Shown here: positions 44,476 through 52,880 of the stretch, piece after piece
How the letters are laid out: every line of letters begins with the position of its first letter
Position numbering within the stretch: the first letter of the stretch is position 1
Source: AC-32 sp963772975
GTDB lineage: Bacteria > Actinomycetota > Thermoleophilia > Gaiellales > Gaiellaceae
Direction of reading: 5' to 3'
Length of the DNA: 64,000 nucleotides
NCBI GenBank assembly: GCA_963772975.1
Contig: CAVYZH010000005.1
Span: 124,001 to 188,000 of the forward strand
Notes under the pieces: generated by a model
Databases searched by the model: none
Seen by the model: the letters and a program-made list of their open reading frames with translations, nothing else
What the model was told of the DNA's origin: nothing
Translations under genes and position numbers: made by a program

Positions 44476-45536
44476 CCGCTCGCCTCGCGCAGCGCCTCGA
44501 TCGCCTCGCGCTCGGCCTTCGAGAGCTTCTTCGGCACCGTCAGCTTCACGCGCGCGAGGACGTTGCCGCGGCCGGAGCCCTTCAGCTTCGGCGCGCCCTT
44601 GCCCTTCACACGCAGCAGCGTGCCGTCCTCCGTGCCCGGCTTGACCTTCACGGTCACCGGCCCGTCCGGGGTCGGCACCTGCACCTTGGCGCCGAGCGTG
44701 GCCTCGGGGTAGGTGACCGGCACCTCGACGACGAGGTCGTCGCCGCGGCGGGTGTAGGTGTCCGACGGCGCGACGCGCGTGACGACGTAGAGGTCGCCCG
44801 CCTCGGCGCCGCCCCAGCCCGCCTCGCCCTTGCCGCGCAGACGGATCTTCGAGCCGTCCTTGACGCCCGCGGGGATCTTCACCGTGTAGCGCTTGGTGCG
44901 CCGCTCGCGGCCGGTGCCGCGGCAGTTCGGGCACGGCTCCTCGATCACGGTGCCGTTCCCGCGGCAGCGCGGGCACGGCTGCGAGAGGGCGAACAGGCCC
45001 TGGCTCTCCGAGATCACGCCGCGGCCATGGCATTCGGGACAGAGCACCGGCGCGGTCCCGGGCCTCGCGCCCGAGCCGTTGCACTCGCGGCAGGCGGTCT
45101 CGAGCTCGACCGGGATCGTCGTCTCGACGCCCTTGAGCGCGTCGTCGAACGAGAGCCGCACCTCGACCTCGAGGTCGCTCCCGCGCTGCCCGCGCGGCTG
45201 CTGCTGCGCACGCCCGCGGGCGCCGAAGAGCCCGCCGAAGATGTCGCCCAGATCGCCCAGGTCGGCGAAGTCGAAGCCCTCGAAGTTAACCCCGCCCGGG
45301 CCGGGCCCGCGGCCGTTCTGCGAGCCGAAGCGGTCGTACTGCTTCCGCTTCTCGGGATCCGAGAGCACGTCGTACGCGCCCTGGACCTCCTTGAAGCGCT
45401 CCTCGGCGGAGTCGTCGCCCGGGTTCGCGTCCGGGTGGTACTGGCGCGCGAGCTTGCGGTACGCCTTCTTGATCTCGTCCTGGCTCGCGGTCTTCGAGAC
45501 GCCGAGCGTCCCGTACAGATCCTTAACTGCCGCCAT
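44472..45536 (-). CDS. dnaJ: Chaperone protein DnaJ
   Basis: Hsp40 co-chaperone that delivers substrates to DnaK and stimulates its ATPase. 354 residues: J domain (about 1-75, with YRKLARQYHPDANPG), Gly/Phe-rich linker with GFDFADLGDLGDIFGG, all four zinc-finger motifs (CRECNGSG, CPECHGRG, CPRCRGNG, CPNCRGTG) and the C-terminal substrate domains. The start overlaps the grpE end by 14 bases. Confidence 0.95.
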   Translation of the reverse strand: MAAVKDLYGTLGVSKTASQDEIKKAYRKLARQYHPDANPGDDSAEERFKEVQGAYDVLSDPEKRKQYDRFGSQNGRGPGPGGVNFEGFDFADLGDLGDIFGGLFGARGRAQQQPRGQRGSDLEVEVRLSFDDALKGVETTIPVELETACRECNGSGARPGTAPVLCPECHGRGVISESQGLFALSQPCPRCRGNGTVIEEPCPNCRGTGRERRTKRYTVKIPAGVKDGSKIRLRGKGEAGWGGAEAGDLYVVTRVAPSDTYTRRGDDLVVEVPVTYPEATLGAKVQVPTPDGPVTVKVKPGTEDGTLLRVKGKGAPKLKGSGRGNVLARVKLTVPKKLSKAEREAIEALREASG

Positions 45537-46014
45537 CGTCCTCCCGCGGCGCGGCGACCACCACGCGGGCCGGCCGCAGCACGCGGTCGCCCAGCCGGTA
45601 GCCCTTCTGCACCACTTCGAGCACGGAGCCCTCGTCCTGGTCGGACGGCTGCGAGAGCAGCGCCTCGTGGACGTGCGGGTCGAAGACGCCGTTCGTCTCG
45701 ATCTCGGCGAGCCCCTCGCGCGCGAGCGCGTCCGCGAGCTCGCGGTGCACGAGCCTCACGCCCTCCTCGAGCGTTGCCTCCTCGTGCTCCTCGGCGGCCG
45801 CGAGGGCCCGCTCGAGGTCGTCGAGCACGGGCAGCAGCTCCTTGACGAGCCGCTCGTGGGCCCGCGCGACCAGGCTCTCCTGGTCGCGCAGGACCCGCTT
45901 GCGGTAGTTCTCGAACTCGGCCGCGACCCGCTTGAGGTCGTTCAGGTGCTCGTCGCGCTCAGCCTCGAGCGCCGCGAGCTGCTCCTCGAGCGTGAGCTCA
46001 CGCTCCTCGGTCAC
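45523..46014 (-). CDS. grpE: Nucleotide exchange factor GrpE
   Basis: Releases ADP from DnaK. 163 residues: a long N-terminal coiled coil (about 6-50, ending FENYRKRVLRDQ), a helical bundle (LVKELLPVLDDLERAL) and the C-terminal beta domain (FDPHVHEALLSQPS, GSVLEVVQKGYRLGDRVLRPARVVVA). The GTG overlaps the dnaK stop by four bases. Confidence 0.94.
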   Translation of the reverse strand: MTEERELTLEEQLAALEAERDEHLNDLKRVAAEFENYRKRVLRDQESLVARAHERLVKELLPVLDDLERALAAAEEHEEATLEEGVRLVHRELADALAREGLAEIETNGVFDPHVHEALLSQPSDQDEGSVLEVVQKGYRLGDRVLRPARVVVAAPREDDGGS

Positions 46015-47912
46015 GAGGTCTTGGCCTCCTCGTCGACGACCTCGGCGTCCTCGATCACCTCGTCGTCGGAGTCGGTCTCACCGTTGCCGGACGCCTGCGC
46101 CTGCTGCGCGGACGCCTGCGCGTAGACCGCCTCGGCGAGCTTCTGCGAGGCCTCCTGGAGCGCGTCCGTCTTGGAACGGATCTCGCTCAGGTCGTCGGTC
46201 TCGAGCACCTGCTTGAGCTCCATCACGCGGCCCTCGATGGTCGAGGCCTCGCTCTCGTCAAGCTTCTCGCGGTGCTCCTTGAGGCTCTTCTCGGTCGCGT
46301 ACGCGAGCGACTCGGCCACGTTCTTGGCGTCGGCCAGCTCGCGCAGGTGATGTGCCTCGTCGGCGTGCGCCTCCGCGTCCTTGATCATCTGCTCGACCTC
46401 CTCCGGCTTCAGGCCCGAGCCGCCTTCGATCTTGATCTGCTGCTCGTTCCCGGTGCCGTGATCCTTGGCCGAGACGTTGATGATCCCGTTCGCGTCGATG
46501 TCGAATGTGACCTCGATCTGCGGCGTGCCCCGCATCGCCGGCGGGATGCCGACGAGCTGGAACTTGCCGAGCGTCTTGTTGTAGAGCGCCATCTCCGACT
46601 CGCCCTGGAGCACGTGCACCTCGACCGAAGGCTGGTTGTCCTCGGCCGTCGTGAACGTCTCCGACTTCTTGGTCGGGATGGTCGTGTTGCGCTCGATCAG
46701 GCGTGTGAAGACGCCGCCCTTGGTCTCGATCCCCAGCGACAGCGGGGTGACGTCGAGCAGGAGCACGTCCTTGACCTCGCCCTTGAGCACGCCGCCCTGG
46801 ATGGCCGCGCCGACGGCGACGACCTCGTCCGGGTTGACGCCCTTGTGCGGGTCCTTGCCGATCAAGGCCTTGACCTTCTCCTGCACGGCGGGCATGCGAG
46901 TCATACCGCCCACCAGCACGACGTGGTCGATCGCCGACGCATCGATGCCCGCGTCCGCGAGCACCTGCTTCGTCGGGCCGACGGTCCGCTCGAGCAGCTC
47001 GGCGGTCAGCTCGTCGAGCTTCGCGCGCGTGAGCGTCAGGTCGAGGTGCTTCGGGCCCTCCGGGGTGGCGGTGACGAACGGCAGGTTGATCTGCGTCGTC
47101 ATCGTCGAGGAGAGCTCGATCTTGGCCCGCTCGGCGGCCTCGTAGAGCCGCTGCAAGGCCATCTTGTCCTGTGCCAGGTCGATGCCCTGGTCGCGCTTGA
47201 ACTCGGCGGCCATCCAGTCGACGATCGCCTTGTCGAAGTTGTCGCCGCCGAGGTGGTTGTCGCCGTTGGTGGCCTTCACCTCGAAGACGCCCTCGCCGAG
47301 CTCGAGCACCGACACGTCGAACGTACCGCCGCCGAGGTCGAAGACGAGAATCGTGTGGTCGGAGGCCTCCTTGTCGAGGCCGTACGCGAGCGCCGCGGCG
47401 GTCGGCTCGTTGATGATCCGGAGGACGTTGAGCCCGGCGACCTTGCCGGCGTCCTTCGTCGCCTCGCGCTGCGCGTTGTTGAAGTAGGCCGGGACGGTGA
47501 CCACCGCGTCGGTGACCGCCTCGCCGAGGTACGCCTCGGCGTCGGCCTTCAGCTTCTGGAGGATCATCGCGCTGATCTCCGGCGGGGCGTAGTCCTTGCC
47601 CTCCGCCTTGACGCGCACGTCGCCGTTCGGGCCCTCCACGACCTCGTACGGGACGATCTTCATCTCCTCGTTCACCTCGCCGAACTTGCGGCCCATGAAG
47701 CGCTTGATCGAGAAGATCGTGTTCTGCGGGTTCGTCACCTGCTGGCGCTTCGCGGGCGCCCCGACGAGCCGCTGGCCGTCGCTCGTGAACGCCACCACGG
47801 ACGGCGTCGTGCGGCCGCCCTCGGCGTTCGGAATCACGGCCGGCTCGCCGCCCTCGATCACAGCCATCGCAGAGTTGGTCGTGCCGAGGTCGATGCCGAT
47901 CGTTTTCGCCAT
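46011..47912 (-). CDS. dnaK: Chaperone protein DnaK
   Basis: Hsp70. 633 residues, with IGIDLGTTNSAMAV at the start, the phosphate loop LVFDLGGGTFDVSVLELG, LVGGMTRMPAVQEKV, the linker VLLLDVTPLSLGIETKGG and a C-terminal tail rich in acidic residues. AAGGAG precedes the ATG. First gene of the heat-shock operon; only 28 bases separate it from the broken EamA gene on the same strand, so its promoter must be in that gap or inside the EamA remnant. Confidence 0.97.
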   Translation of the reverse strand: MAKTIGIDLGTTNSAMAVIEGGEPAVIPNAEGGRTTPSVVAFTSDGQRLVGAPAKRQQVTNPQNTIFSIKRFMGRKFGEVNEEMKIVPYEVVEGPNGDVRVKAEGKDYAPPEISAMILQKLKADAEAYLGEAVTDAVVTVPAYFNNAQREATKDAGKVAGLNVLRIINEPTAAALAYGLDKEASDHTILVFDLGGGTFDVSVLELGEGVFEVKATNGDNHLGGDNFDKAIVDWMAAEFKRDQGIDLAQDKMALQRLYEAAERAKIELSSTMTTQINLPFVTATPEGPKHLDLTLTRAKLDELTAELLERTVGPTKQVLADAGIDASAIDHVVLVGGMTRMPAVQEKVKALIGKDPHKGVNPDEVVAVGAAIQGGVLKGEVKDVLLLDVTPLSLGIETKGGVFTRLIERNTTIPTKKSETFTTAEDNQPSVEVHVLQGESEMALYNKTLGKFQLVGIPPAMRGTPQIEVTFDIDANGIINVSAKDHGTGNEQQIKIEGGSGLKPEEVEQMIKDAEAHADEAHHLRELADAKNVAESLAYATEKSLKEHREKLDESEASTIEGRVMELKQVLETDDLSEIRSKTDALQEASQKLAEAVYAQASAQQAQASGNGETDSDDEVIEDAEVVDEEAKTS

Positions 47913-47940
47913 GCTACTACTCCTTCGTTGTTAGAAAATC

Positions 47941-48805
47941 TCAGTCAGATGGTAGCAAGCTGCGCAGGAACCGCGCAGCCGTCGGCTCTGCAAGCACGAT
48001 GCCGGCGAGGATCACCGCACACCCGCCCCAACCGAGCCAGCCGAGCCGGTCGTCGGCGAGCCAGTAGCCGAAGATTCCGGCGAAGACGGTCTCGAGTGAG
48101 AAGACGATCGCGATCCGCGCCGCCGAGATGCGCCGCTGCGCCCAGACCTGGATCAGGTAGGCGAGCGCGCTGGCGAAGACGCCGGTCACGATCAGCGCGC
48201 CCCAGACCGTGCGGCCGTGCGGCACCTCCAGCTCGCCGAGCGCGAGGGCGATCACCAGGAAACCGGCCAAGCACGCGGCCATCTGCACCAGCGTCAGAGC
48301 AACCGCGTCATAGCGCGTGGCGTAGCGCTCGACCATCAGGATCTGCAGCGCCTGGGCGGCGGCGGAAGCGAGCACGAGCAGGTCGCCGGTGGGTGACCCG
48401 ATGTCCACGCCGCTGAGCAGCGCGAGCCCCACGACGGACAGCGCGACGCCGGCCCAGACCTCGAGTCCCACGGTCGTGCGAAAGAGCAGCAGCCCGAAGA
48501 GCGGCGTCAGGACGACGTAGAGCCCGGTGATGAAGCCGGTGCTCGAAACCGTTGTCCGCTCGAGCCCGGCGGTCTGCAGCCCGATCCCCAGCCCGAGGAG
48601 CCCACCGAGCACGCACGCCCGCGGCGAGCCCGGAGCGCCCGAGCGTGAGCACGCGCCGTGCACCCACGACCCCGAGCACGCCGGTCGCGATCGCGTAGCG
48701 CACGGCCAGGAACGCGAACAGCGGGTAGACGTCGACGGCGTCCTTGACCTGCACGAAGGTGATGCCCCAGACGGCGGTGACCGCGATCAGCGCGAGGAGC
48801 GGCAC
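47941..48805 (-). pseudogene. EamA/DMT-family transporter, broken by a 4-bp tandem duplication
   Basis: A ten-helix drug/metabolite transporter. The N-terminal part from the GTG at 48805 reads LALIAVTAVWGITFVQVKDA, ARRVLTLGRSGLAAGV, then the frame is lost at 48609-48616, where the minus strand has GTGC twice in a row. Removing one GTGC restores LGGLLGLGIGLQTAGL and the rest of both EamA repeats down to 47941, about 286 residues. Either a young pseudogene made by slipped replication or an assembly error. A TAGACT box lies six bases before the GTG. Confidence 0.85.
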
Positions 48806-48811
48806 CGCGCG

Positions 48812-48851
48812 AGTCTAGGAGGGCATGACCATCGGAAACCTCCGCTAGGCT
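48812..48851. promoter_or_regulatory. Divergent leaderless promoters for the EamA gene and moaA
   Basis: Minus-strand TAGACT (48812-48817) ends six bases before the GTG at 48805; plus-strand TAGGCT (48846-48851) ends six bases before the ATG at 48858. The gap of 52 bases is too short for a molybdenum-cofactor riboswitch. Confidence 0.55.
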
Positions 48852-48857
48852 GGGCAC

Positions 48858-49847
48858 ATGGAGCCGCTGCGCGATTCCTGGGAGCGCGAGATCAAGAGCC
48901 TGCGGGTCTCGGTCACCGACAAGTGCAACTTCCGCTGCCGCTACTGCATGCCGGCGGAAGGGCTCGAATGGCTCGAGCGCGACGAGTTGCTGAGCTTCGA
49001 GGAGATCGCGCGGCTCGTGCGCGTGCTGGCGGGCATGGGGGTCGAGGAGGTGCGGCTGACAGGCGGCGAGCCGCTCGTGCGCCGCGACCTGCCGGTGCTC
49101 GTCGAGCAACTCGGCTCGATCCCCGGCGTGAACGACCTCTCGCTGACCACGAACGGCGTCCTGCTCGACCGGCTGGCCGGGCCGCTCGTCGAGGCCGGCC
49201 TGACGCGCCTGAACGTCTCGCTCGACTCGCTCTCGCACGTGCGCTTCACCGAGATCACCCGCCGCGACGCGCTCGACCGCGTGCTCGCCGGGCTCGAGGA
49301 GGCCGAGCGCTACCCGCAGCTGGGGCCGATCAAGGTCAACTGCGTGGCGATGCGCGGCTTCACCGAGGTCGAGGTGCCGGCGCTGGCCGAGCTCGCCCGG
49401 CGCAAGCCGTACGTGGTGCGCTTCATCGAGTTCATGCCGCTCGACGCGGACGAGTCGTGGCGCGGCGACGATGTGCTCACCGGGGCCGAGATCCGCGCGC
49501 TGATCGAAGAGCGCTGGCCGCTCGAGGAGATTCCCGCAAAGGCGTCTTCGACCGCACGCCGCTTCCGCTTCGCCGACGGCGCCGGCGAGATCGGGTTCGT
49601 CAATCCGGTGTCCGAGCCCTTCTGCTCGAGCTGCGACCGGATCCGCCTGACCGCCGACGGCCAGCTGCGCACGTGCCTCTTCTCGCGTCGTGAATGGGAC
49701 CTGATGACCCCGCTGCGGGAGGGCGCCTCGGATGGTGAGCTCGAGCGGCTCTTGCGCTTCGCTGTACGCCACAAGGAGCTGAAGCACAAGATCAACGATC
49801 CAGGATTCGTGCGAGCCTCGCGCTCGATGTCACAAATCGGGGGTTGA
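48858..49847 (+). CDS. moaA: GTP 3',8-cyclase MoaA
   Basis: Radical SAM enzyme for the first step of molybdenum-cofactor synthesis. 329 residues. The N-terminal cluster motif is CNFRCRYC, the SAM region has RLTGGEPLVRRDL and LTTNGVLL, the C-terminal cluster has PFCSSCDRIRLTADGQLRTCLF, and the protein ends with the conserved Gly-Gly. A TAGGCT box six bases upstream suggests a leaderless mRNA. No other cofactor gene is in the window. Confidence 0.95.
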   Translation: MEPLRDSWEREIKSLRVSVTDKCNFRCRYCMPAEGLEWLERDELLSFEEIARLVRVLAGMGVEEVRLTGGEPLVRRDLPVLVEQLGSIPGVNDLSLTTNGVLLDRLAGPLVEAGLTRLNVSLDSLSHVRFTEITRRDALDRVLAGLEEAERYPQLGPIKVNCVAMRGFTEVEVPALAELARRKPYVVRFIEFMPLDADESWRGDDVLTGAEIRALIEERWPLEEIPAKASSTARRFRFADGAGEIGFVNPVSEPFCSSCDRIRLTADGQLRTCLFSRREWDLMTPLREGASDGELERLLRFAVRHKELKHKINDPGFVRASRSMSQIGG

Positions 49848-49896
49848 GCGCTCGGGAAGAAGCCCTCCTGCCAGGGCGTTACAATCTGGCGTTCCC

Positions 49897-50649
49897 GTGA
49901 GCGCTCTCGTCTCAGCAGGCCGCCGGGTTCTGCCACGTGGTTGGGCAGATTTCGGCCTTCAACTCGCGATCTGGTTCGGGTTCCTCGGCCTGTACCAAGT
50001 GGCGCGTGGGATCGCAGACCGCAACCCGCCGAAAGCTTTCGACAACGGCCTGCAAGTGATCGGGATCGAGCGGCACGTTCACGGGCTGATCGAGCTGAGC
50101 TTTCAGCGGGCGATCGACGGCTCCCACCTGCTGGCGACGCTCGCCTCGTGGACGTACTGGAACTCCGAGTTCACCGTGCTCGGGCTGGCGCTGCTCTGGG
50201 TCTACCTGCGGCGCAACGAGGCGTTCATCCGCTTCCGCAACTGGATCCTGCTGGCGAACGCCTTCGGGCTGATCGGCTACGTGCTGCTGCCGACCGCGCC
50301 GCCGCGGATGTTCCCGGACTTCGGCTTCAACGACACGCTCTCGAACTTCGGCCAGCTCAATCACGGGAGCGGCCTCGTCGAGTTCGCGGCCAACCCGTAC
50401 GCAGCGATGCCGAGCCTGCACGCGGCCGACGCTCTGATCGTCGGGATCGTGCTCGCCTCGGTCTGCCGCAGCCGCTTCGCGAAGGTGCTCTGGCTGCTCT
50501 GGCCGGGCTGGGTCTGGTTCAGCGTGATGGCCACGGGCAACCACTTCTGGCTCGACATCGTCGCCGGCATCCTCGTGGCCGTGATCGCGGGCCTGATCGT
50601 CTACCGCAGCCCGCTGCGACGCCGGCGCACCGCGACCGCGAACGCGTGA
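49897..50649 (+). CDS. PAP2-superfamily membrane phosphatase (Aur1/inositol-lipid type)
   Basis: 250 residues with about six membrane helices. The motifs are those of the Aur1-like PAP2 branch: LLPTAPPRMFPD, AMPSLHAADA and GNHFWLDIVAG with the catalytic His and Asp. The stop overlaps the CDP-alcohol phosphatidyltransferase gene (GTGA, 50646-50649). With the inositol-phosphate synthase next door, a role as phosphatidylinositol-phosphate phosphatase is attractive, but it is inferred. GTG start at 49897; TACAAT lies 11 bases upstream. Confidence 0.85.
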   Translation: MSALVSAGRRVLPRGWADFGLQLAIWFGFLGLYQVARGIADRNPPKAFDNGLQVIGIERHVHGLIELSFQRAIDGSHLLATLASWTYWNSEFTVLGLALLWVYLRRNEAFIRFRNWILLANAFGLIGYVLLPTAPPRMFPDFGFNDTLSNFGQLNHGSGLVEFAANPYAAMPSLHAADALIVGIVLASVCRSRFAKVLWLLWPGWVWFSVMATGNHFWLDIVAGILVAVIAGLIVYRSPLRRRRTATANA

Positions 50650-51281
50650 CCCGCGCCGAGACCCTCGCCTGGGTCAAACGCGGATATACCGACGGCACTC
50701 GCAGGCTCGCCGCGCGGTGGATCGGTGGCCTCGCGCGCACGCGCGTGACGCCAAACGCGCTGACGGCGGCCGGGATCACCCTTTGCGGCGCGTCGGCCGT
50801 GATCATCTGGTTCGCCTACCACCGCCCGTGGCTCCTCTACTGGCTCGCGGCGGTGGTTTTCGTGGTCGGCTCGGTGCTCGACATCCTCGACGGGGCGCTC
50901 GCGCGCTACGGCGGCAAGGCGACGCCGTTCGGCGCGTTCGTCGACTCGATCTCCGACCGCGTCAGCGAGGGCTTCGTGCTGACCGCCGTCGCGCTCGTCT
51001 TCGCACGCGAGGGGAACGACATCGCGGTCGGCTTCACCATCGCCGCGATGGCCGGGTCGTTCCTCGTCTCGTACGCGCGGGCCAAAGCCGAGCTGCTCGG
51101 CCTAAAGGGTGACGTCGGCCTCGGCAGCCGAGCCGAGCGCGTCGTGGTGATCACCGGCGGCCTGGTCTTCGCACCGTGGGGCGGGCTGCAGTGGGCGATC
51201 TACTTCCTCGCCGTGGCGGCCTGGGTCACCGTGCTGCAGCGCGTCTTCAGCGTGCGCTCGCAGCTCCGCCGAAGCAAGTAA
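50646..51281 (+). CDS. CDP-alcohol phosphatidyltransferase, probable phosphatidylinositol-phosphate synthase
   Basis: 211 residues, six membrane helices. The complete CDP-alcohol phosphatidyltransferase signature is present: DILDGALAR, then GAFVDSISD, giving all four Asp. It joins CDP-diacylglycerol and inositol 1-phosphate to form PIP, judging from the neighbouring inositol-phosphate synthase; glycerol-phosphate as acceptor cannot be excluded by sequence alone. It overlaps the PAP2 gene by four bases and is followed by a terminator-like hairpin. Confidence 0.88.
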   Translation: MTRAETLAWVKRGYTDGTRRLAARWIGGLARTRVTPNALTAAGITLCGASAVIIWFAYHRPWLLYWLAAVVFVVGSVLDILDGALARYGGKATPFGAFVDSISDRVSEGFVLTAVALVFAREGNDIAVGFTIAAMAGSFLVSYARAKAELLGLKGDVGLGSRAERVVVITGGLVFAPWGGLQWAIYFLAVAAWVTVLQRVFSVRSQLRRSK

Positions 51282-51289
51282 CCCCACGA

Positions 51290-51314
51290 GGCGCCGACTT
51301 GGCGGCGCCGTTTA
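51290..51314 (+). terminator. Terminator-like hairpin after the phosphatidyltransferase gene
   Basis: GGCGCCG (51290-51296) and CGGCGCC (51303-51309) pair over 7 bp with a 6-base loop, followed by GTTTA. A 12-bp palindrome (GGCCGCGCGGCC) flanked by TAGA and TCTA follows at 51313-51333 and may be a second hairpin. Confidence 0.5.
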
Positions 51315-51382
51315 GAGGCCGCGCGGCCGTCTAACGCACCTCCTTGGATTAGAGATGGTGGGACCTCCGCTACGAGATCGCC

Positions 51383-51408
51383 TATACTGCTAGCACTCCT
51401 GTGCTAGC
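51383..51408 (+). promoter_or_regulatory. Promoter with palindromic operator before the RHH-inositol-phosphate synthase gene
   Basis: A good -10 box TATACT (51383-51388) abuts a perfect inverted repeat, GCTAGCAC (51389-51396), four bases, GTGCTAGC (51401-51408), which covers the expected transcription start and the GTG. This is a classical site for autorepression. Confidence 0.65.
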
Positions 51409-52849
51409 TCCAACGCGCAAGCATGTGCTCGTCCGGATGCCCGGTGAGCTCAAGCGGCTCCTCTCGGTCGAGGTCCGGCGCACCGGCCGCAGCCTCAACG
51501 ACGTCGCCGTCGGCATCCTCGCCTCCCGCTTCGCCGTTTCGTTCAACCCGAGCGGCCGCGCGGGCAAGGACCCCGGCAAGAGCGGCTCCGTGCTTCTGCG
51601 GATGCCTCCGGAGCTGAAGGACAAGCTGGCCGCGCGCGCGGCGCAGCGCAAACGCAACGTCAACGACCTGATCGTCGAGACGCTCTCGGAGCGGCTCGAA
51701 GGAAAGGAACCCATGGCTTCGACCAACGGCAAGGCGCGGCGCGGAGAGAGCAAGGTCCGCGTCGCGATCATCGGCGTCGGCAACTGCGCGAGCTCCCTCG
51801 TGCAGGGCGTCGAGTACTACAAGGACGCCAACCCGGACGACTTCGTCCCGGGCCTGATGCATGTCGACCTCGGCGGTTACCACATCAGCGACATCGAGTT
51901 CACGGCCGCCTTCGACGTCACCACGGACAAGGTCGGCAAGGACCTCTCCGAGGCGATCTGGGCACATCCGAACAACACGATCAAGTTCTCGGACGTCCCC
52001 AAGAGCGGCATCACCGTCTCGCGCGGGATGACACACGACGGGCTCGGCAAGTACCTCTCCGAGATCGTCGAGAAGGCCCCGGGCGAGACCGACGACGTGG
52101 TCGGGATCCTCAAGGACACGAAGACCGACGTCGTGATCAACTACCTCCCGGTCGGCTCAGAGGAGGCGACCAAGTGGTACACGGAGCAGATCCTCTCGGC
52201 CGGCTGCGCGATGGTGAACTGCATGCCCGTCTTCATCGCGCGCGAGAACTACTGGCAGCGGCGCTTCGAGGAGGCCGGCGTGCCGATCATCGGCGACGAC
52301 ATCAAGTCGCAGGTCGGCGCCACCATCACCCACCGCGTCCTGATGAGCATCTTCCGCGACCGCGGCGTGCGGGTCGACCGCACCTTCCAGCTCAACTTCG
52401 GCGGCAACTCCGACTTCATGAACATGCTCGAGCGTGACCGCCTCGAGTCGAAGAAGATCTCGAAGACGAACTCGATCAAGTCGACGCTTCCCTACGCGCT
52501 CGAGGAGAAGAACATCCACGTCGGCCCGTCCGACTACGTGCCGTGGCTCGAGGACCGGAAGTGGGCCTACATCCGGCTCGAGGGCACCTCGTTCGGCGAC
52601 GTGCCGCTGAACGCGGAGCTGAAGATCGAGGTCTGGGACTCGCCGAACTCGGCCGGCGTCGTGATCGACGCGGTGCGGCTGGCGAAGCTCGCCCTGAACG
52701 AGGGCGTCTCGGGCACGCTCGGCGCGCCGAGCTCCTACCTGATGAAGTCGCCGCCGGTCCAGCACCCCGACGACGAGGCGCGCGACCTGACGGAGGAGTT
52801 CATCCGCAAGCACGCGCGGAAGCCGGCCAAGGTGGCAGCGAAGGCGTAG
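51401..52849 (+). CDS. ino1: Tandem ribbon-helix-helix domain fused to inositol-3-phosphate synthase
   Basis: 482 residues in one open frame. Residues about 7-44 and 62-100 are two Arc-like ribbon-helix-helix units, each with a strand (HVLVRMP; SVLLRMP) and the turn SLNDV or NVNDL. From residue 105 comes the actinobacterial inositol-1-phosphate synthase: VRVAIIGVGNCASSLVQG, the NAD site, VVINYLPVGSEEATKWY, GDDIKSQVGATITHR and NFGGNSDFMNML. The enzyme makes inositol phosphate from glucose 6-phosphate with NAD. An internal ATG at 51713 with AAGGAAAGGA upstream could yield the enzyme alone. The palindrome at 51389-51408 is a likely operator for the DNA-binding part. Confidence 0.92.
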   Translation: MLAPTRKHVLVRMPGELKRLLSVEVRRTGRSLNDVAVGILASRFAVSFNPSGRAGKDPGKSGSVLLRMPPELKDKLAARAAQRKRNVNDLIVETLSERLEGKEPMASTNGKARRGESKVRVAIIGVGNCASSLVQGVEYYKDANPDDFVPGLMHVDLGGYHISDIEFTAAFDVTTDKVGKDLSEAIWAHPNNTIKFSDVPKSGITVSRGMTHDGLGKYLSEIVEKAPGETDDVVGILKDTKTDVVINYLPVGSEEATKWYTEQILSAGCAMVNCMPVFIARENYWQRRFEEAGVPIIGDDIKSQVGATITHRVLMSIFRDRGVRVDRTFQLNFGGNSDFMNMLERDRLESKKISKTNSIKSTLPYALEEKNIHVGPSDYVPWLEDRKWAYIRLEGTSFGDVPLNAELKIEVWDSPNSAGVVIDAVRLAKLALNEGVSGTLGAPSSYLMKSPPVQHPDDEARDLTEEFIRKHARKPAKVAAKA

Positions 52850-52880
52850 GCACACGCGGGCCGGGCTAGACTCGCCCGAC

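Noticed and set aside
47913..48060. HAIR operator for HspR upstream of dnaK
   Set aside because: I searched the gap and the adjoining part of the EamA remnant for CTTGAGT/ACTCAAG-like arms and saw none.
48806..48857. Molybdenum-cofactor riboswitch before moaA
   Set aside because: The gap is only 52 bases and has promoter boxes placed for leaderless transcripts.
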